From: Cinnamomum chago
Lineage: Eukaryota; Streptophyta; Magnoliopsida; Laurales; Lauraceae
DNA: 64,000 nt
Assembly: GCA_038049695.1 (NCBI GenBank)
Contig: CP142453.1
Coordinates: 16,806,001 to 16,870,000 of the forward strand
Direction of reading: 5' to 3'
Shown here: positions 47,252 to 59,029 of the stretch, piece after piece
Layout: every line of letters starts with the position of its first letter
How positions within the stretch are numbered: position 1 is the stretch's first letter
Notes under the pieces: model-generated
What the model was told of the DNA's origin: nothing
Database searches by the model: none
The model's input: the letters and a program-made list of their open reading frames with translations, nothing else
Program-made: the position numbers and the translations under genes

Positions 47252-47960
47252 CTGCGGAAACATCCTTTTATGTTAGTTGCTCTGATAATCCATATGATGA
47301 AGTAGAAAGCGTTAAAATGTATAACAATGGAATCAGCAAAAGAGACATAACTTTGAAAGGTAGTCAGTAGAAACCCATTCTTTTTTTTTTCTTTCTTGCT
47401 CAAAGGTAGAATTAAAAAAACCCAGGGACTCATGGTTGAGGCAATGAGAAGGTTTTAAATATTGGCTGATATACTATGAAAGTTTAGATAGCTTTCCATG
47501 TTAATTATGTCCGTCAGTGTGTCATCCTTGGCTTATCCATGTTGGTTGATACATGAATCGAAAACTTACAACCATTTTGTAGAATTATGGTTATTACCAG
47601 TGACATGAGGACGGTAGAAATGAGAAAGGTCCTGTGGGCCACCTGTTTAGGATGTGAATGTATGCATAGCTTCCAGATAATATATAGATAACAGACAAGA
47701 AAATGAGTGTTCTTCTGAACAATAGAGTGAAAATGTCATTCTTTACAAATTACAAAGTACAATAATGGTTTTAGACTTTGTGCCACCAGACAAAAAGGTA
47801 AAAAGAAAAAAGAAAAAGAAAAGGAAAACACAGGAATTCAAGAACATTACAATCCCTTTATATGACATTGATAACCTCACCCTCAACAGGACTAAGAATG
47901 ACAACTGTGAACAAAAAGAACCATTCAAAGGTGATGACAACTGGTTTTACAAAAAGACAT

Positions 47961-48059
47961 ATTGCAATTAACTCCAGCTTTGGTGTTATTCTGACAAATT
48001 TCTTTCCACTTTGATGGAACTGGACCCATGCCCTCATCCCTAAAGCTCTCAAACTCTAG
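47961..48059 (-). pseudogene. Subtilase gene fragment, right arm
   Basis: The mirror copy of 38982-39080, with the same peptide including DEGMGPVPSKW. Confidence 0.7.
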
Positions 48060-50941
48060 CCTCCCATCACAAAAAAAAAAAAAAAAAATGAAATCAAATA
48101 TGGTAGGAATTGAAAATGAGACAGTAGTAAATTGTCTTTGATGCCAAAAAGAAAGGCAAGGGGTCAATGGTACTTGTCGTCTTCTTTTGTTGGCACCAAT
48201 CAATCAAGTACCCACACATAATTTCAGGTTTTCATATTAGAAAAAACAGGTGGAGCATTACAATACAAAATTAGAAAGACATGATGGGTGCATCAGTCAA
48301 ATATAAAATACATGGGTGTATTTATAATTGAATTGATATGGTGGGGACCAAATATATTCTCAGATAAGTTAGGGTGATGATGGTCATATGTATGCACACA
48401 GCAAACATCCAGATCATGAGGAGTTGCTGATGAGTAACATGAACCGCACTGATTGGTAGCCATCAATGGGGATTGTTTAATGAAACAACTCAATGGTTAG
48501 AATTCAAAAGAAAAGGAGTTGATGAAGTAGAGTTAGATTCAACAACAACTCATTTGGATTTGTCATATTCAAATAGCAACAAGCACTATTAAATCCAAAA
48601 ATCAATTATCATTTTGGGTGAATATCATTTGGGGTCAATACAAAAACACAAATTACATTAAACTATCAAATAAAAGAAAATCATCATGAAACATGATAGC
48701 AACATAAATAGAACTATCTCAAGCAGCCTTTTAATACGCTTGATGTTCATGTAGGATTTTGCATCTGACGGGCATCAATCGACTTATTCCTCTCTCTTTG
48801 TACTATATTGGCTATTGGCATATGCTTCTAGTCATTTGAACTATGGAGAAATCAATGTATTGATCAGTCATTAATATTTGGCATCATTTACCTTTTCCCT
48901 TGGACGAAGGGCCATATCATTTTTTAGCTCTGCATGCATAGTGATAGTCCAACAGTCATAACTGTGTTAAAGTCATACTGTCACCAGCCAAGTTTATTAA
49001 GTTCTTTCCTCTCCATGATTTTGGTTATTCTTGTTCAGCTATAGGAAGCTACGGAAGCTCGTGATGCAACAGTCAATGGAAATACATTATTTGACTTGGC
49101 CGGGAATGTGATATGGTACATTTTATAAATGGAAGTAAGGCTTGAACATAAATGATGAAGACGATGATGATGTGATGCATTCTTTACCTTTTCTCACAAT
49201 AATTAGGGTCGGTATATCCATTTATTTAGGATTCTTTCTTTTCAAGGAAACATCTCTTATCCACAAACACATTCAATAACTGGTTGGACATGACCATGGT
49301 TCTTTGGTTTTTTTGTATATGATCTGTGCCTATGTGTGTTTCTTCCCAGAATAGTAAATGGTTGTCTTACTCTAAATATTACATTTTTCATGTAAGATAT
49401 GTCTGTTAAAGATTTTCCCAACATTGTTCTAATATGGCCTTTTGATCTTTAATTATTCTTGGAATGCTATGAGAAACTATAGGGAAATTAGATCCAGGAA
49501 GAAAATTGTTATTTATTGTATTCAGCCGCATCTAAAAACTAGGATTTTGTTGAAACAATCCAGGAAAAGCAGACTTTGTTTGGTGTGGCTCATGACCTCA
49601 CCACGTACATACTCAGCTATTTTACTAGCTTTTGAGCAAACATGATTCCTCATATGGTGTTGTTAAAAAATGCACCTGGATTTCAATTATAGTATACTGT
49701 TAAAGATTTACAAGTGGATTTTCTTGGTTTTTCCTAATAAGGATCTGAAGTTAGAGAAGCTGTTGATTGCCTCGAGAGATTAAAGCATTGGGAGCTCTTA
49801 ATTTCAAATTTGTTTGGAAAAACAATCCATGGTCTTCTGAATTCTTTGATTCATGTTAATTCATTTTTTTTTCTGATCTTTCCAAATTAGAATCTCCTAT
49901 CGTCAATACGTACCGCAAGAAAGTTATTTAGACCTCTAATTTCTACCCTCAACTCATCCACTCTAAGTTGTAGATGGGACTGTCGAAAAAACTAAAAAGG
50001 CCCCCAGTTTGGTTTAAAATAGGCAAGCAAGAACGGTTCATTTAGATTGTTGTAGAAGCTAAATTGCTATATTTCTTTCTCATTTTTGCCTCTATCATTA
50101 GGCTGCACCGGTTCATAAGTTGGTTAAAACCCTCATCAAATCAATTGATCAATGAAAACAGGGCTGTTATATTGAAAATTTATTAAAAAATAAAAGGAGG
50201 ATTAACAATGAAGATTGGAGTTTTAATTCCAGTAGAACAATAAAGACCAGACTCCATCCTCTAACACAACATACACTCAGAAACTAATTCAGATTGCTTC
50301 ATGGCCATGCATATTTCCTGTGCATTAATGAAAACATTTTACTTCAATAAAAAATAAAAAATCAGGATTTATCAATCAAAACCGTAGCATGCTTACAAAC
50401 AGTTGCAAATCTAACGCCATAAACAGATTCCTTATCTAGAAATAGAGTCATAGATCCATCAAAGCTTACCGATTACCAGCTATAACTCATCACATATCAA
50501 AATAGAAAGATAATGGGAAAGGCTTAAGTGATTTTGAATTGAAGAAGAGAAACCACATCAGCCCCAAAAACTTGCACCATCTTCATCTTCCTCCCAGCGA
50601 CAGAGACAGCAAAAGGGAGAAGGAGAAGTAAGATGGCGAGAAGGAGGGAAACAGAGAGCAGGGAGCGGGAGAGGGAGAAAGAGCAAAAAAGGCGGGAGAG
50701 GAAGAAAGAGATCGTGGGGGGAAGAAGGAAGAAAAGGGCTGGGCAGGAATGGGGAAGGAAGACTGGATGTGGGGAATGAGAAACGATTTGGGATGTAAAG
50801 ATGACGATGTCGTCCACAGCCGGGGTAAACTTGTCCAAAAATATAGTACGAACACTGAAATTGTTGTTTTTTTGTATTTGTAACTGATTTTGGCTAATCC
50901 AGGTTTACAAACAATTATTTGGTAAAAATCCCTTTTTTAAA

Positions 50942-51680
50942 CAACTTTTTAGAAAAAAAAAAAAATGGTTTATCTTTTTTGAAAGTAAAAGTGCTTTTGT
51001 CAAAGTAGCTTCACAAAGTTTGCTTTTGTCAAAGGACGTCTGGTTGTTGTCCTATGATATTATTGTAGTTCACCAAATTTGTTGTACTTTATCAGGTTTA
51101 GCTTTTGAGACTTAATTGAAGAACTGGAGTTCAGTTATCAAAACTTAATGTTGGACAACAAGAGAAAATAATAATAATAATAAATAATATGATAATAAAC
51201 GCTTGCTTATGACACAAAGCATTTAGAAATTGAGATTTTGAACAGGAAGTGGTAACCAAAATTGAGTTTGTGCGACTATAGGAAGAACACAATTTAGAAA
51301 TAAAAGGATGTGAAAGTGATCTTCTGAAATATGTAGTAAACTTCTTCTAAGATTTAAATGTTCATCTCATATGCTATTTTCATATATGATTGTACAATTG
51401 CACAACTAAGATGCTTACTCTTTCTCAACTATCTTCAGCTTTGAGACCTTACCTGCTATCAGATAAGGTTTTACCTGCTGCCTTCATTTTATTAGATATT
51501 CTTTATAGTATGATTCGGTGTCTTTATGACGTTGAATTTATTGACTTCATAAACATCTGAAAATTGGCATCGTAATATGGAAAGTTTTGCAAGAATTTAA
51601 GTTGTAGTGATTTTCTTACCAAAAAGTTATACTGATTTATTTTTGTTCAAGTTCTTCTTGTTGTTTGTGGTAGCAGGAGG
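50942..51680. other. Spacer between the giant element and the satellite
   Basis: AT-rich and without a gene. At 50999-51027 it holds GTCAAAGTAGCTTCACAAAG, nearly the same as 36076-36104 on the other side of the giant element. An AAT microsatellite lies near 51167-51185. Confidence 0.5.
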
Positions 51681-54105
51681 GCAAAGTCTGCATTAATTTC
51701 CACAACAATGTGGAAAAAAAATTATTCCAGTCCCCAAACAACAATTTTTTATTTTTTTTAAGAACCTAATGCAAATTCTCTTTTTTAAATCCGAAGACAC
51801 CAATTAAGGGCACCCTCGGTCTCAGTCACTTCATAGTGAGGACTTGGGAATTCTTTGAAGGCAAAGTCTGCATTAATTTCCACAACAATGTGGAAAAAAA
51901 ATTACCCAATCCCCACACAACAATTTTTTTTTTTAGGAAACTAATGCAAATTCTCTTTTTTAAATCTGAAGACACCAATTAAGGGCACCCTCAGTCTCAG
52001 CCACTTTATAGTGAGGACTTGGGAAGTCTTTGAGGGCAAAGTCTGCATTAAGTTCCAAAATAATGTGGAAAAAAAATTAATCCAGTGCCCACACAACAAG
52101 TTTTTTTTTTTTCGGAAACTAATGCAAATTCTCTTTTTTAAATCCGAAGACACCAATTAAGGGCAACCTCGGTCTCAGTCACTTCATACTGAGGACTTGG
52201 GAAGTCTTTGAGGGCAAAGTCTGCATTAAGTTCCAAAACAATGTGGAAAAAAAATTATTCCAATCCCCACACAACAAGTTTTCTTTTTCGGAAACTAATG
52301 CAAATTCTCTTTTTTAAATCCGAAAACACCAATTAAGGGCACCCTCGGCCTTAGTCACTTCATAGTGAGGACTTGGGAAGTCTTCGAGAGCAAAGTCTGC
52401 ATTAATTTCCACAACCATGTGGAAAAAAAATTATTCTAGTCCCCACACAACAAATTTTTTTTTAGGAAACTAATACAAATTCTCTTTTTTAAATCCGAAG
52501 ACACCAATTAAGGGCACCCTCAGTCTCAGTCACTTCATAGTGAGGAGTACTTGCGAAGTCTTTGAGGGCAAAGTCTGCATTAATTTCCTCAACAATGTGG
52601 AAAAAAAATTATTCTTGCCCCAACACAACAAATTTTTTTTTTTTTAGTAAACTAATGCAAATTCTCTTTTTTAAATCCGAAGACACAAATTAAGGGCACC
52701 CTCGGTCTCAGTCACTTTATAGTGAGAACTTGGGAAGTCTTTGAGGGCAAAGTCTGCATTAATTTCCACAACAATGTGGAAGAAAAATTACCCAATCCCC
52801 ACACAACAATTTTTCTTTTTAGGAAACTAATGCAAATTCTCTTCTTTAAATCTGAAGACACCAATTAAGGGCACCCTCGGTCTCAGTCACTTCATAGTGA
52901 GGACTTGGGAAGTCTTTGAGGGCAAAAGTCTGCATTAATTTCCACAACAATGTGGAAAAAAAAATTATTCCAGTCCCCACACAACAATTTTTTTTTAGGA
53001 AACTAATGCAAATTCTCTTTTTTAAATCTGAAGACACAAATTAAGGGCACCCTCGATCTAAGTCACTTCATAGTGAGGACTTGGGAAGTCTTTGAGGGAA
53101 AAGTCTGCATTAATTTCGACAACAATGTGGAAAAAACATTATTCCAGTCTCCACACAACAATTTTTTTTTTTTAGGAAACTCATGCAAATTCTCTTTTTT
53201 AAATCCGAAGACACCAATTAAGGGCACCCTCGGTCTCAGTCACTTCATAAGGAGGACTTGGGAAGCCTTTGAGGGCAAAGTCTGCATTAATTTCCATAAT
53301 AATATGGAAAAAAAAATTATTCCAGTTCCCAAACAACAATTTTTTTTTTTAGGAAACTAATGCAAATTCTCTTTTTTAAATCCGAAGACACTAATTAACG
53401 GCACCCACAGTCTCAGTCACTTCATAGTGAGGACTGGGAAGTCTTTGAGAGCAAAGTCTACATTAATTTCCACAACAATGTGGAAAAAAAATTATTCCAG
53501 TACCCACACAACAATTTTTTTTTTAGGAAACTAGTGCAAATTCTCTTTTTTAAATCCGAAGACACCAATTAAGGGCACCCTCGGTCTCATTCACTTCATA
53601 GTGAGGACTTGGGAAGTCTTTGAGGGCAAAGTCTGCATTAATTTCCACAACAATGTGGAAAAAAAATTATTCCAGTCCCCACACGACAAATTTTTTTTCT
53701 AAAACTAATGCAAATTCTCTTTTTTAAATCCGAAAACACCAATTAAGGGCACCCTTGGTCTCAGTCACTTCATAGAGAGGACTTGGGAAGTCTTTGAGGG
53801 CAAAGTCTGCATTAATTTCCACAACAATGTGGAAACAAATTTATTCCAGCCCCCACACAACAAATTTTTTTTTTAGGAAACTAATTCAAGTTCTCTTTTT
53901 TAAATCCGAAGACACCAATTTAGGGCACCCTCAGTCTCAGTCACTTCATAGTGAGGACTTGGGAAATCTTTGAGGGCAAAGTCAATTAATGGCACCCTCG
54001 GTCTCAGACACTTCATAGTGAGGACTTCGGAAGTCTTTGAGGGCAAAGTCTGCATTAATTTCCACAACAATGTGGAAAAAATTTATTCCAGTCCCCACAC
54101 AACAA
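51681..54105. repeat. Tandem satellite, period about 176 bp
   Basis: Thirteen near-full units plus a truncated one. GCAAAGTCTGCATT or a close variant recurs at 51681, 51861, 52036, 52214, 52390, 52568, 52747, 52922, 53098, 53275, 53451, 53626 and 53800, then shortened at 53976 and 54043. Each unit contains the hairpin TTTCCACAACAATGTGGAAA, an A-run, a T-run of 8-12 and CACCAATTAAGGGCACCCTC. Units differ by a few percent and show no coding logic. Confidence 0.97.
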
Positions 54106-55157
54106 CAGCTTTTGGAGGAGTGGAAAGAGTCTTTGGTTACAAATTTTATGCTCATTTTTAAGTGCACTAAAAATATATGGGCTTTTAACATTTTACTCCC
54201 CCTTAAATCTGATTTTGCCAATTTTATTACCAAAATTCTGATAATGTCACCAGACTCATTTGACTCTGGTCAACATTCTTTTATAATTTTTTTGTGTCAT
54301 ATCCCACCCATGATATCATAAGATTTATCAATTTTTGTATGATACACATTTTGCCACCAATAAGCAAATTTGCTTTTCACATAGTACAAAGAAATAGTAA
54401 TTTTTTTGAAAAAGTAAATACACATGTGACCGCCATTTCTCAACTTCTATCATTCAGAAATAACTTTTTCTATGGTGTTGCATGAAAGCCATGATATCAT
54501 GGGAGAGTCCTATGATATCATGGGATTTATCCTGTGACATGCATTCTTCACATGTTATATATGATGGGATTTTGGGCAAAAAAGGTCATAAAAAGTTGTT
54601 GACCGAAGTCATGCAATTCGGGTCACATTTTATGAATTATTCTTATGAAATTGGTGAAACCGATTGAAGATGACTAATATGTCAAAACCCCAAAATATAA
54701 AAATAAAAGTCAAAACTGTTCAAAATAACTGTGTAGGATCGTAAATATTAGTTTTGGAGAATTACCGTCTCACAAGAATATAAGAATATTCCCAGGTTTG
54801 GAGTTCTTCATGGAATTATTTTGAGAAAATGCTAGAAAAAAGATTACTTTTAAAAATATGTAAAGATAAAAATAGAGACAAATGCGAATACTACCAAAAT
54901 TGATTCTGCCAAAAATTAGCTGATTTTAATCAATTTATTCTACTAATCACATTTTTTTTTCTTCTGATATTTATAGTTTTGAGAGTAACACGAATGAAAA
55001 CTGATATCTCAATATATTTAAAATATTATTGCAATATATTTAAAAGTGTTTAGCTCTTCGTTCCTAAGAGGCAATCGTGAGAGACATATTTTTGGGGCCC
55101 ACTTGCGGCCATGCCAACATGAAGAAGTAGGGGATGGAATCATCTCAATGAGACCTA
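54106..55157. other. AT-rich non-coding DNA
   Basis: No gene is recognised. ATGATATCATG-type palindromes recur at about 54310, 54491 and 54513. Otherwise plain AT-rich sequence. Confidence 0.45.
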
Positions 55158-56168
55158 GCTCCTGTTTGGCATAACTAATTTTTGCCTCTATTTATCAAAA
55201 TCTCTAAATCGGATAGTGATTTTGATAATAGAGTCATTTGGCAGCGTTTGATAGCCTTTTATTATTTTATTTTTTTTTGTAGCGAAGTAGAGTCAATGCC
55301 TCTATTTCCCACAGCCCACCATTGATAGTATGTAGAATGTAGAGGAAAAAAAAAAAAGAAGCGCTTGAACAATATTCTTGCTCATTCACACCCCGGTCCG
55401 TATTTTTTTTTCTCAAAATCTAAGAGCGTAAATCAAGATTCAAACCGTTGGAAATGTTCACAAGATCAAACACAACATAACATCAAATTTCAGTTGTTGG
55501 ATCATCACCAATCTTGATTTGTGTGCGAAAAAACGTGAGCCATTGGATGCGATTTTCTAGAATCTGTGGGCCTAAACACAAAATCCACACTATTAGATCT
55601 CTATAGAAGGCTGAAAATGGCTAAATGGTAAATTTTCAAGGCTTGATACCTTGTGGATATCGAGATATTTGCAAAACAATATCGGCCATTGATGTATTAT
55701 GCTCTATATTATATTTGTCCATGCGCAATATTGTTTTTCTATTTTTCTTATAATTTATGAAGTGTATGTCAAGATCGGAGCCATTGGAAATGTTAAAAAG
55801 ATCAAACAAGTCATGACACCAAATTTCAACCGTTGGATCATTACCAATCTCGAGATATGTGCAAAAGACATGAGCCATTGGATGCAATTTTCTGCATTAT
55901 GTGGGCCCCAAACACATGATCTAAACCATTAGTTCGCTTTGGAAGGCTAAGCACGGGTATGGGGTTAATTTTCAAGGCTTGAAACTTAGTGGATCTTGAG
56001 AAATTTGTGAAAAAAATTTCATCAATTGCTATAAAAACTCTATTTAACATAGATCTTTGAATTACCAAACACTTTTTTTTATTATAGCCTCTTTTCTTTA
56101 TAGTTTTTCTTTAATGGTTCTATTTTGATGGGTCTATGTAAAAAAGAGTAGAGATACCAAACAAGGCC
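55158..56168. mobile_element. Possible non-autonomous TIR transposon with internal duplication
   Basis: The left end GCTCCTGTTTGG and the reverse complement of the right end, GGCCTTGTTTGG, match at 9 of 12. CTA flanks both sides (55155-55157, 56169-56171). Inside, a roughly 320-bp block occurs twice in tandem (about 55430-55740 and 55760-56045), sharing GCCATTGGATGC, CCGTTGGAAATGTT-like and TTTTCAAGGCTTGA motifs. No transposase. The short ends make the class uncertain. Confidence 0.5.
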
Positions 56169-56429
56169 CTAGTGGTGTGCGTGCAAAATATCATCTCCCA
56201 ATAAATCATCCTAACCCATTCATTTATGACCCTCAAGTTAATATTTTTTTTTAAATATAGTTTTAGAATCTCAATCTCCAACAATGAATAACAGTTTGAT
56301 GTCTGTTAAATTTGGGCCGGTGCCAATTCATAGAGGATAATGCATGTGTGGGTGTTGGGATGATCATAGAGACGTCCTAACACTATTGTAGATTATTTGT
56401 AAGCATATTGATGATGCTTGTTGGAAGGT

Positions 56430-57524
56430 TTCACATAATAGAAAGAGACTGGTGCGCTGGAACAAGTTCGAGAGCATGTGCTTCGACTGGAAGAGAAGGT
56501 GGAAGCCCTGAATGATGCAAACGCTCTCCAAATTACCTTTGGCACCAGGCTGACGGTATTAGCAGAGAAGACGGAATCGATGGAGGAGTTACTGAAAGAA
56601 CGTTTTGCACAGTTGGAGGAACTACGTGCAGACGTCCTGTCTTGGATGGAACATGTGCAGCAACAATTCGATTCTCTCTCTAGTGAATTGACCCTGGTGA
56701 AGAGGGCCATTCATGTTTTGATTGTTGGTTTAGAGAGGAGAAGGGTCAGGGTTCCTGAACCGCAAGCCGTCTCTGGTGCTCGCAGTGCAAAGGATCTGGA
56801 AAACTTTCTTTGGGACATGGAACAGTATTTCAAGGCCGTTCATACTCCCGCAGAAGAAATGGTGACGATCGCTAGCATGTATCTTGCTAGTAACGCGAAG
56901 CTTTGGTGACGAATGCTTGTAGACAACGACCAAGAGGCAGGTCGTGCGGAGATCACATCGTGGGAAAATTTGAAGAAGGAATTGAAGGATCAATTCCGGC
57001 CTTGTAACGTGGCCTGGGCGGTGCGTGAAGCTCTTCGAAAACTCAAACATAATGGCGCAATTCGGGAATATGTTAAACAGTTTTCCTCCCTCATGCTTGA
57101 TGTCAAAAACATGTCTGAGGATGACAAACTGTTTAATTTTATGATTGGTCTGCAGGGGTGGGCTCAGGCTGAATTGTGACACCAGAATGTGAAGGATCTG
57201 TCTACTGTAATTGCTGCTGTAGAGGCATTGGTGGACTACAAGTCTGAACGGGCAAAAGCCTCAGATGCTGAGAAGTCCAAGTCCAAAGGTTCAAAGAATG
57301 GCAAAAAGAAGAATGGAAACGGTGATGATGGCAAAGACAAACAATCCAATGGCAGTGGGGAACAGGGAAAGCCTGCAAAGGCCAACTTTGGATGCTTTAT
57401 CTGCCAAGAACCGCATCGAGCGCGGGATTGTCCTAAGGAGAGTCTAAATGCCTTAATTGCTGAACAGGAGCAGGGAGAGGTACCTGTTAGGGTGAATCCC
57501 ATGCAACTGTTAGGTGGAACCTAA
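56430..57524 (+). pseudogene. Retrotransposon Gag, two in-frame TGA stops
   Basis: One reading frame runs from about 56430 to TAA at 57522-57524, interrupted only by TGA at 56907-56909 (after ASNAKLW) and at 57177-57179 (after WAQAEL). A coiled-coil N-terminal part (LEEKVEALNDAN, EKTESMEELLKERFAQLEEL) is followed by the Gag/UBN2-like core (FLWDMEQYFKAVHTP, SWENLKKELKDQF, REYVKQFSSLMLDVKNMSED), a Lys-rich linker and one zinc knuckle CFICQEPHRARDC. Both stops fit a single change (TGG or CGA to TGA). No protease, reverse transcriptase or integrase follows, so the parent was a gag-only non-autonomous LTR element. The open frame begins before any ATG, and the 5' LTR is not seen. Confidence 0.85.
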
Positions 57525-58368
57525 CAGTCTTTTTCCCAAAGTTTGGTGGTGGTTGAGACCAAGAATGAATTGCAGTCTGCATAAAGTTGTTTGTCCTAGG
57601 AGGGGACTATAACGTAGGACTGTAGTTATTCTTTTGGTCAACGGAGGATCACTAACCAGACCCTGGTGCTAGGTTGCCTTGAAGAAAGTGACTGTTTTGA
57701 AGCTTTGTGACTAGAGATTAGTGTGGGTGCGCCATGATGATGTTTTGTTTTTACCCGTTGTAAGAACAATAAAGGAGAAAAGTCATTTGCTTTAACTAGC
57801 ATTGGTAATTTCTGTAGTGGTAATGGGGTACCAAACAACAAATACTGTTGACTTTGGCATTCGGTGACGCAACAAAATAGGAGTTTGTGGTCAAATTCCA
57901 GCCTTTTGGGTGAATCCAGGAGGTAAAACTTATCAAGAAGATAAGGTTGGTTCGTGAACAAGGTTGTGATTTATAACAGAAGGTGTTGTTTGATTATGAC
58001 TTTGAACCAGTAACACTGTTGGAGCGGTGTGTGTGAAGGATGAGTGCCTCGGTTCAAGTCGATGCACGCAGCAAAGGGGTTGCTGATTGACTGTGAAGAT
58101 GAACTTGGAAGTGCAGAGGATGACTTAGGAAGAGAGACTTGAGTATTTTATGTACTTGTTCATGTAAAACAGTTGTAATTTTTTTTTATTATTCTTGTAA
58201 CTTATATGATGTAAGCACTTGAATGATGTAATAAGACCAAGTGTTGGTGCATTTGGCAAATTTTGTTGTGGTGTAGGCAGTAGGAGTCTGTAACAGCCGG
58301 TGAAGAAGACCCAATTGTGAATCATGTGGCTTTCTTCAAACACCAGACGAGGACGTCTGTTGGATTAG
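57525..58368 (+). other. Non-coding 3' interior of the gag-only element
   Basis: Between gag and the polypurine tract I see no pol frame, only short chance frames. Confidence 0.6.
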
Positions 58369-58380
58369 GTGGGGGAGGTT
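58369..58380 (+). other. Polypurine tract before the 3' LTR
   Basis: GGTGGGGGAGG lies immediately before TGTTAGCCCC, the likely LTR start. This is the expected plus-strand priming site of an LTR retrotransposon. Confidence 0.65.
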
Positions 58381-58558
58381 TGTTAGCCCCTAAAATGGTG
58401 ACACTGCGTTGGTGCGCAAAATGAGTGGTGGGATGGGTGCTCCTAGACCTAACCATTGCACAAATAGTTCATTGGTGCATATGGACTGTGATTTGGAAGC
58501 TAAACGCTACATATGAGTCCCTTGATGCGGATGGGTATCACCCTTCGGTCGCTGGTGC

Positions 58559-58986
58559 TAGGGCTGCACAGAACCGGACCGCAGACCGGACCGGATTTGA
58601 AAAACCGGTTATATCCGGTCCGGTCCGGTCCAGACCATTTAAAAACCGGTCTAGACCGGACCGGACCGGATTAATAATAAGTATTTTTTTTTAATTTTTT
58701 TAGTATAAAACTTTAAGTATATAAAATTCCTAAGTCAAATACCATAGTGAAATCGAAGATCTGGCTTCTTACATTTGGAAAAAGAGGCAGGAAATGGGCT
58801 GAAAATGAAAAAATAAAATAAAAATTTAGAAAAAAAAAAACTAATGAAACCGGTCCGGACCACTTAAGTGGTCCAGACCGGACCGTTTTGGACCGGTCCG
58901 GTCCTCTCATTTAAGCCGGACCGGAAATCTGGTCCGACCGGATTCTGGTCCAAAAACCGGACCGGATTTCCGGTTGTGCAGCCCTA
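58559..58986. mobile_element. hAT-type MITE with ACCGGTCC subterminal repeats
   Basis: Begins TAGGGCTGCACAGAACCGGA and ends TCCGGTTGTGCAGCCCTA, inverted repeats with one extra base. A perfect 8-bp duplication GCTGGTGC flanks it (58551-58558, 58987-58994). Many CCGGTCCGG-type repeats fill both subterminal regions, usual binding-site decoration in hAT elements. Length 428 bp, non-coding. Confidence 0.92.
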
Positions 58987-59029
58987 GCTGGTGCAATGGA
59001 CGTCGGTCCCTACTAATGTTGTGCAGTGA

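Larger units (their letters stand above)
36115..50932. mobile_element. Giant inverted-repeat transposon, probably Pack-MULE or fold-back
   Basis: Two arms of about 5.45 kb, 36115-41569 and 45472-50932, are reverse complements at a nearly constant coordinate sum (87041 inside, 87047 near the outer ends), around a 3.9-kb spacer. The ends read GGGATTTTTACCAAATAATTG. Direct repeats TTTTTTAAA flank it at 36106-36114 and 50933-50941. Nine-bp duplications, ends starting with G, long terminal inverted repeats and captured gene pieces are features of Mutator-like elements. No MURA transposase is seen, so it would be non-autonomous. Because the flanking 9-mer is simple and partly self-complementary, the duplication is weaker evidence than its length suggests. 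The inverted repeat itself is certain; the MULE label is inference. Confidence 0.6.
45472..50932 (-). repeat. Right arm of the giant inverted repeat
   Basis: The reverse complement of 36115-41569. From about 45472 to 49645 the open frames are identical in translation to those of the left arm. At 49442-49645 one residue differs (Met for Ile). The outer kilobase has more changes, including a different run of Ser/Leu/Pro codons near 50640-50790. Confidence 0.97.

Noticed and set aside
51941..53360. Several 60-95-codon frames in the 176-bp satellite
   Set aside because: They shift with every unit and only reflect the satellite sequence.
51681..54105. CRISPR-like array
   Set aside because: Whole 176-bp units repeat without unique spacers, in a plant genome; it is a satellite.
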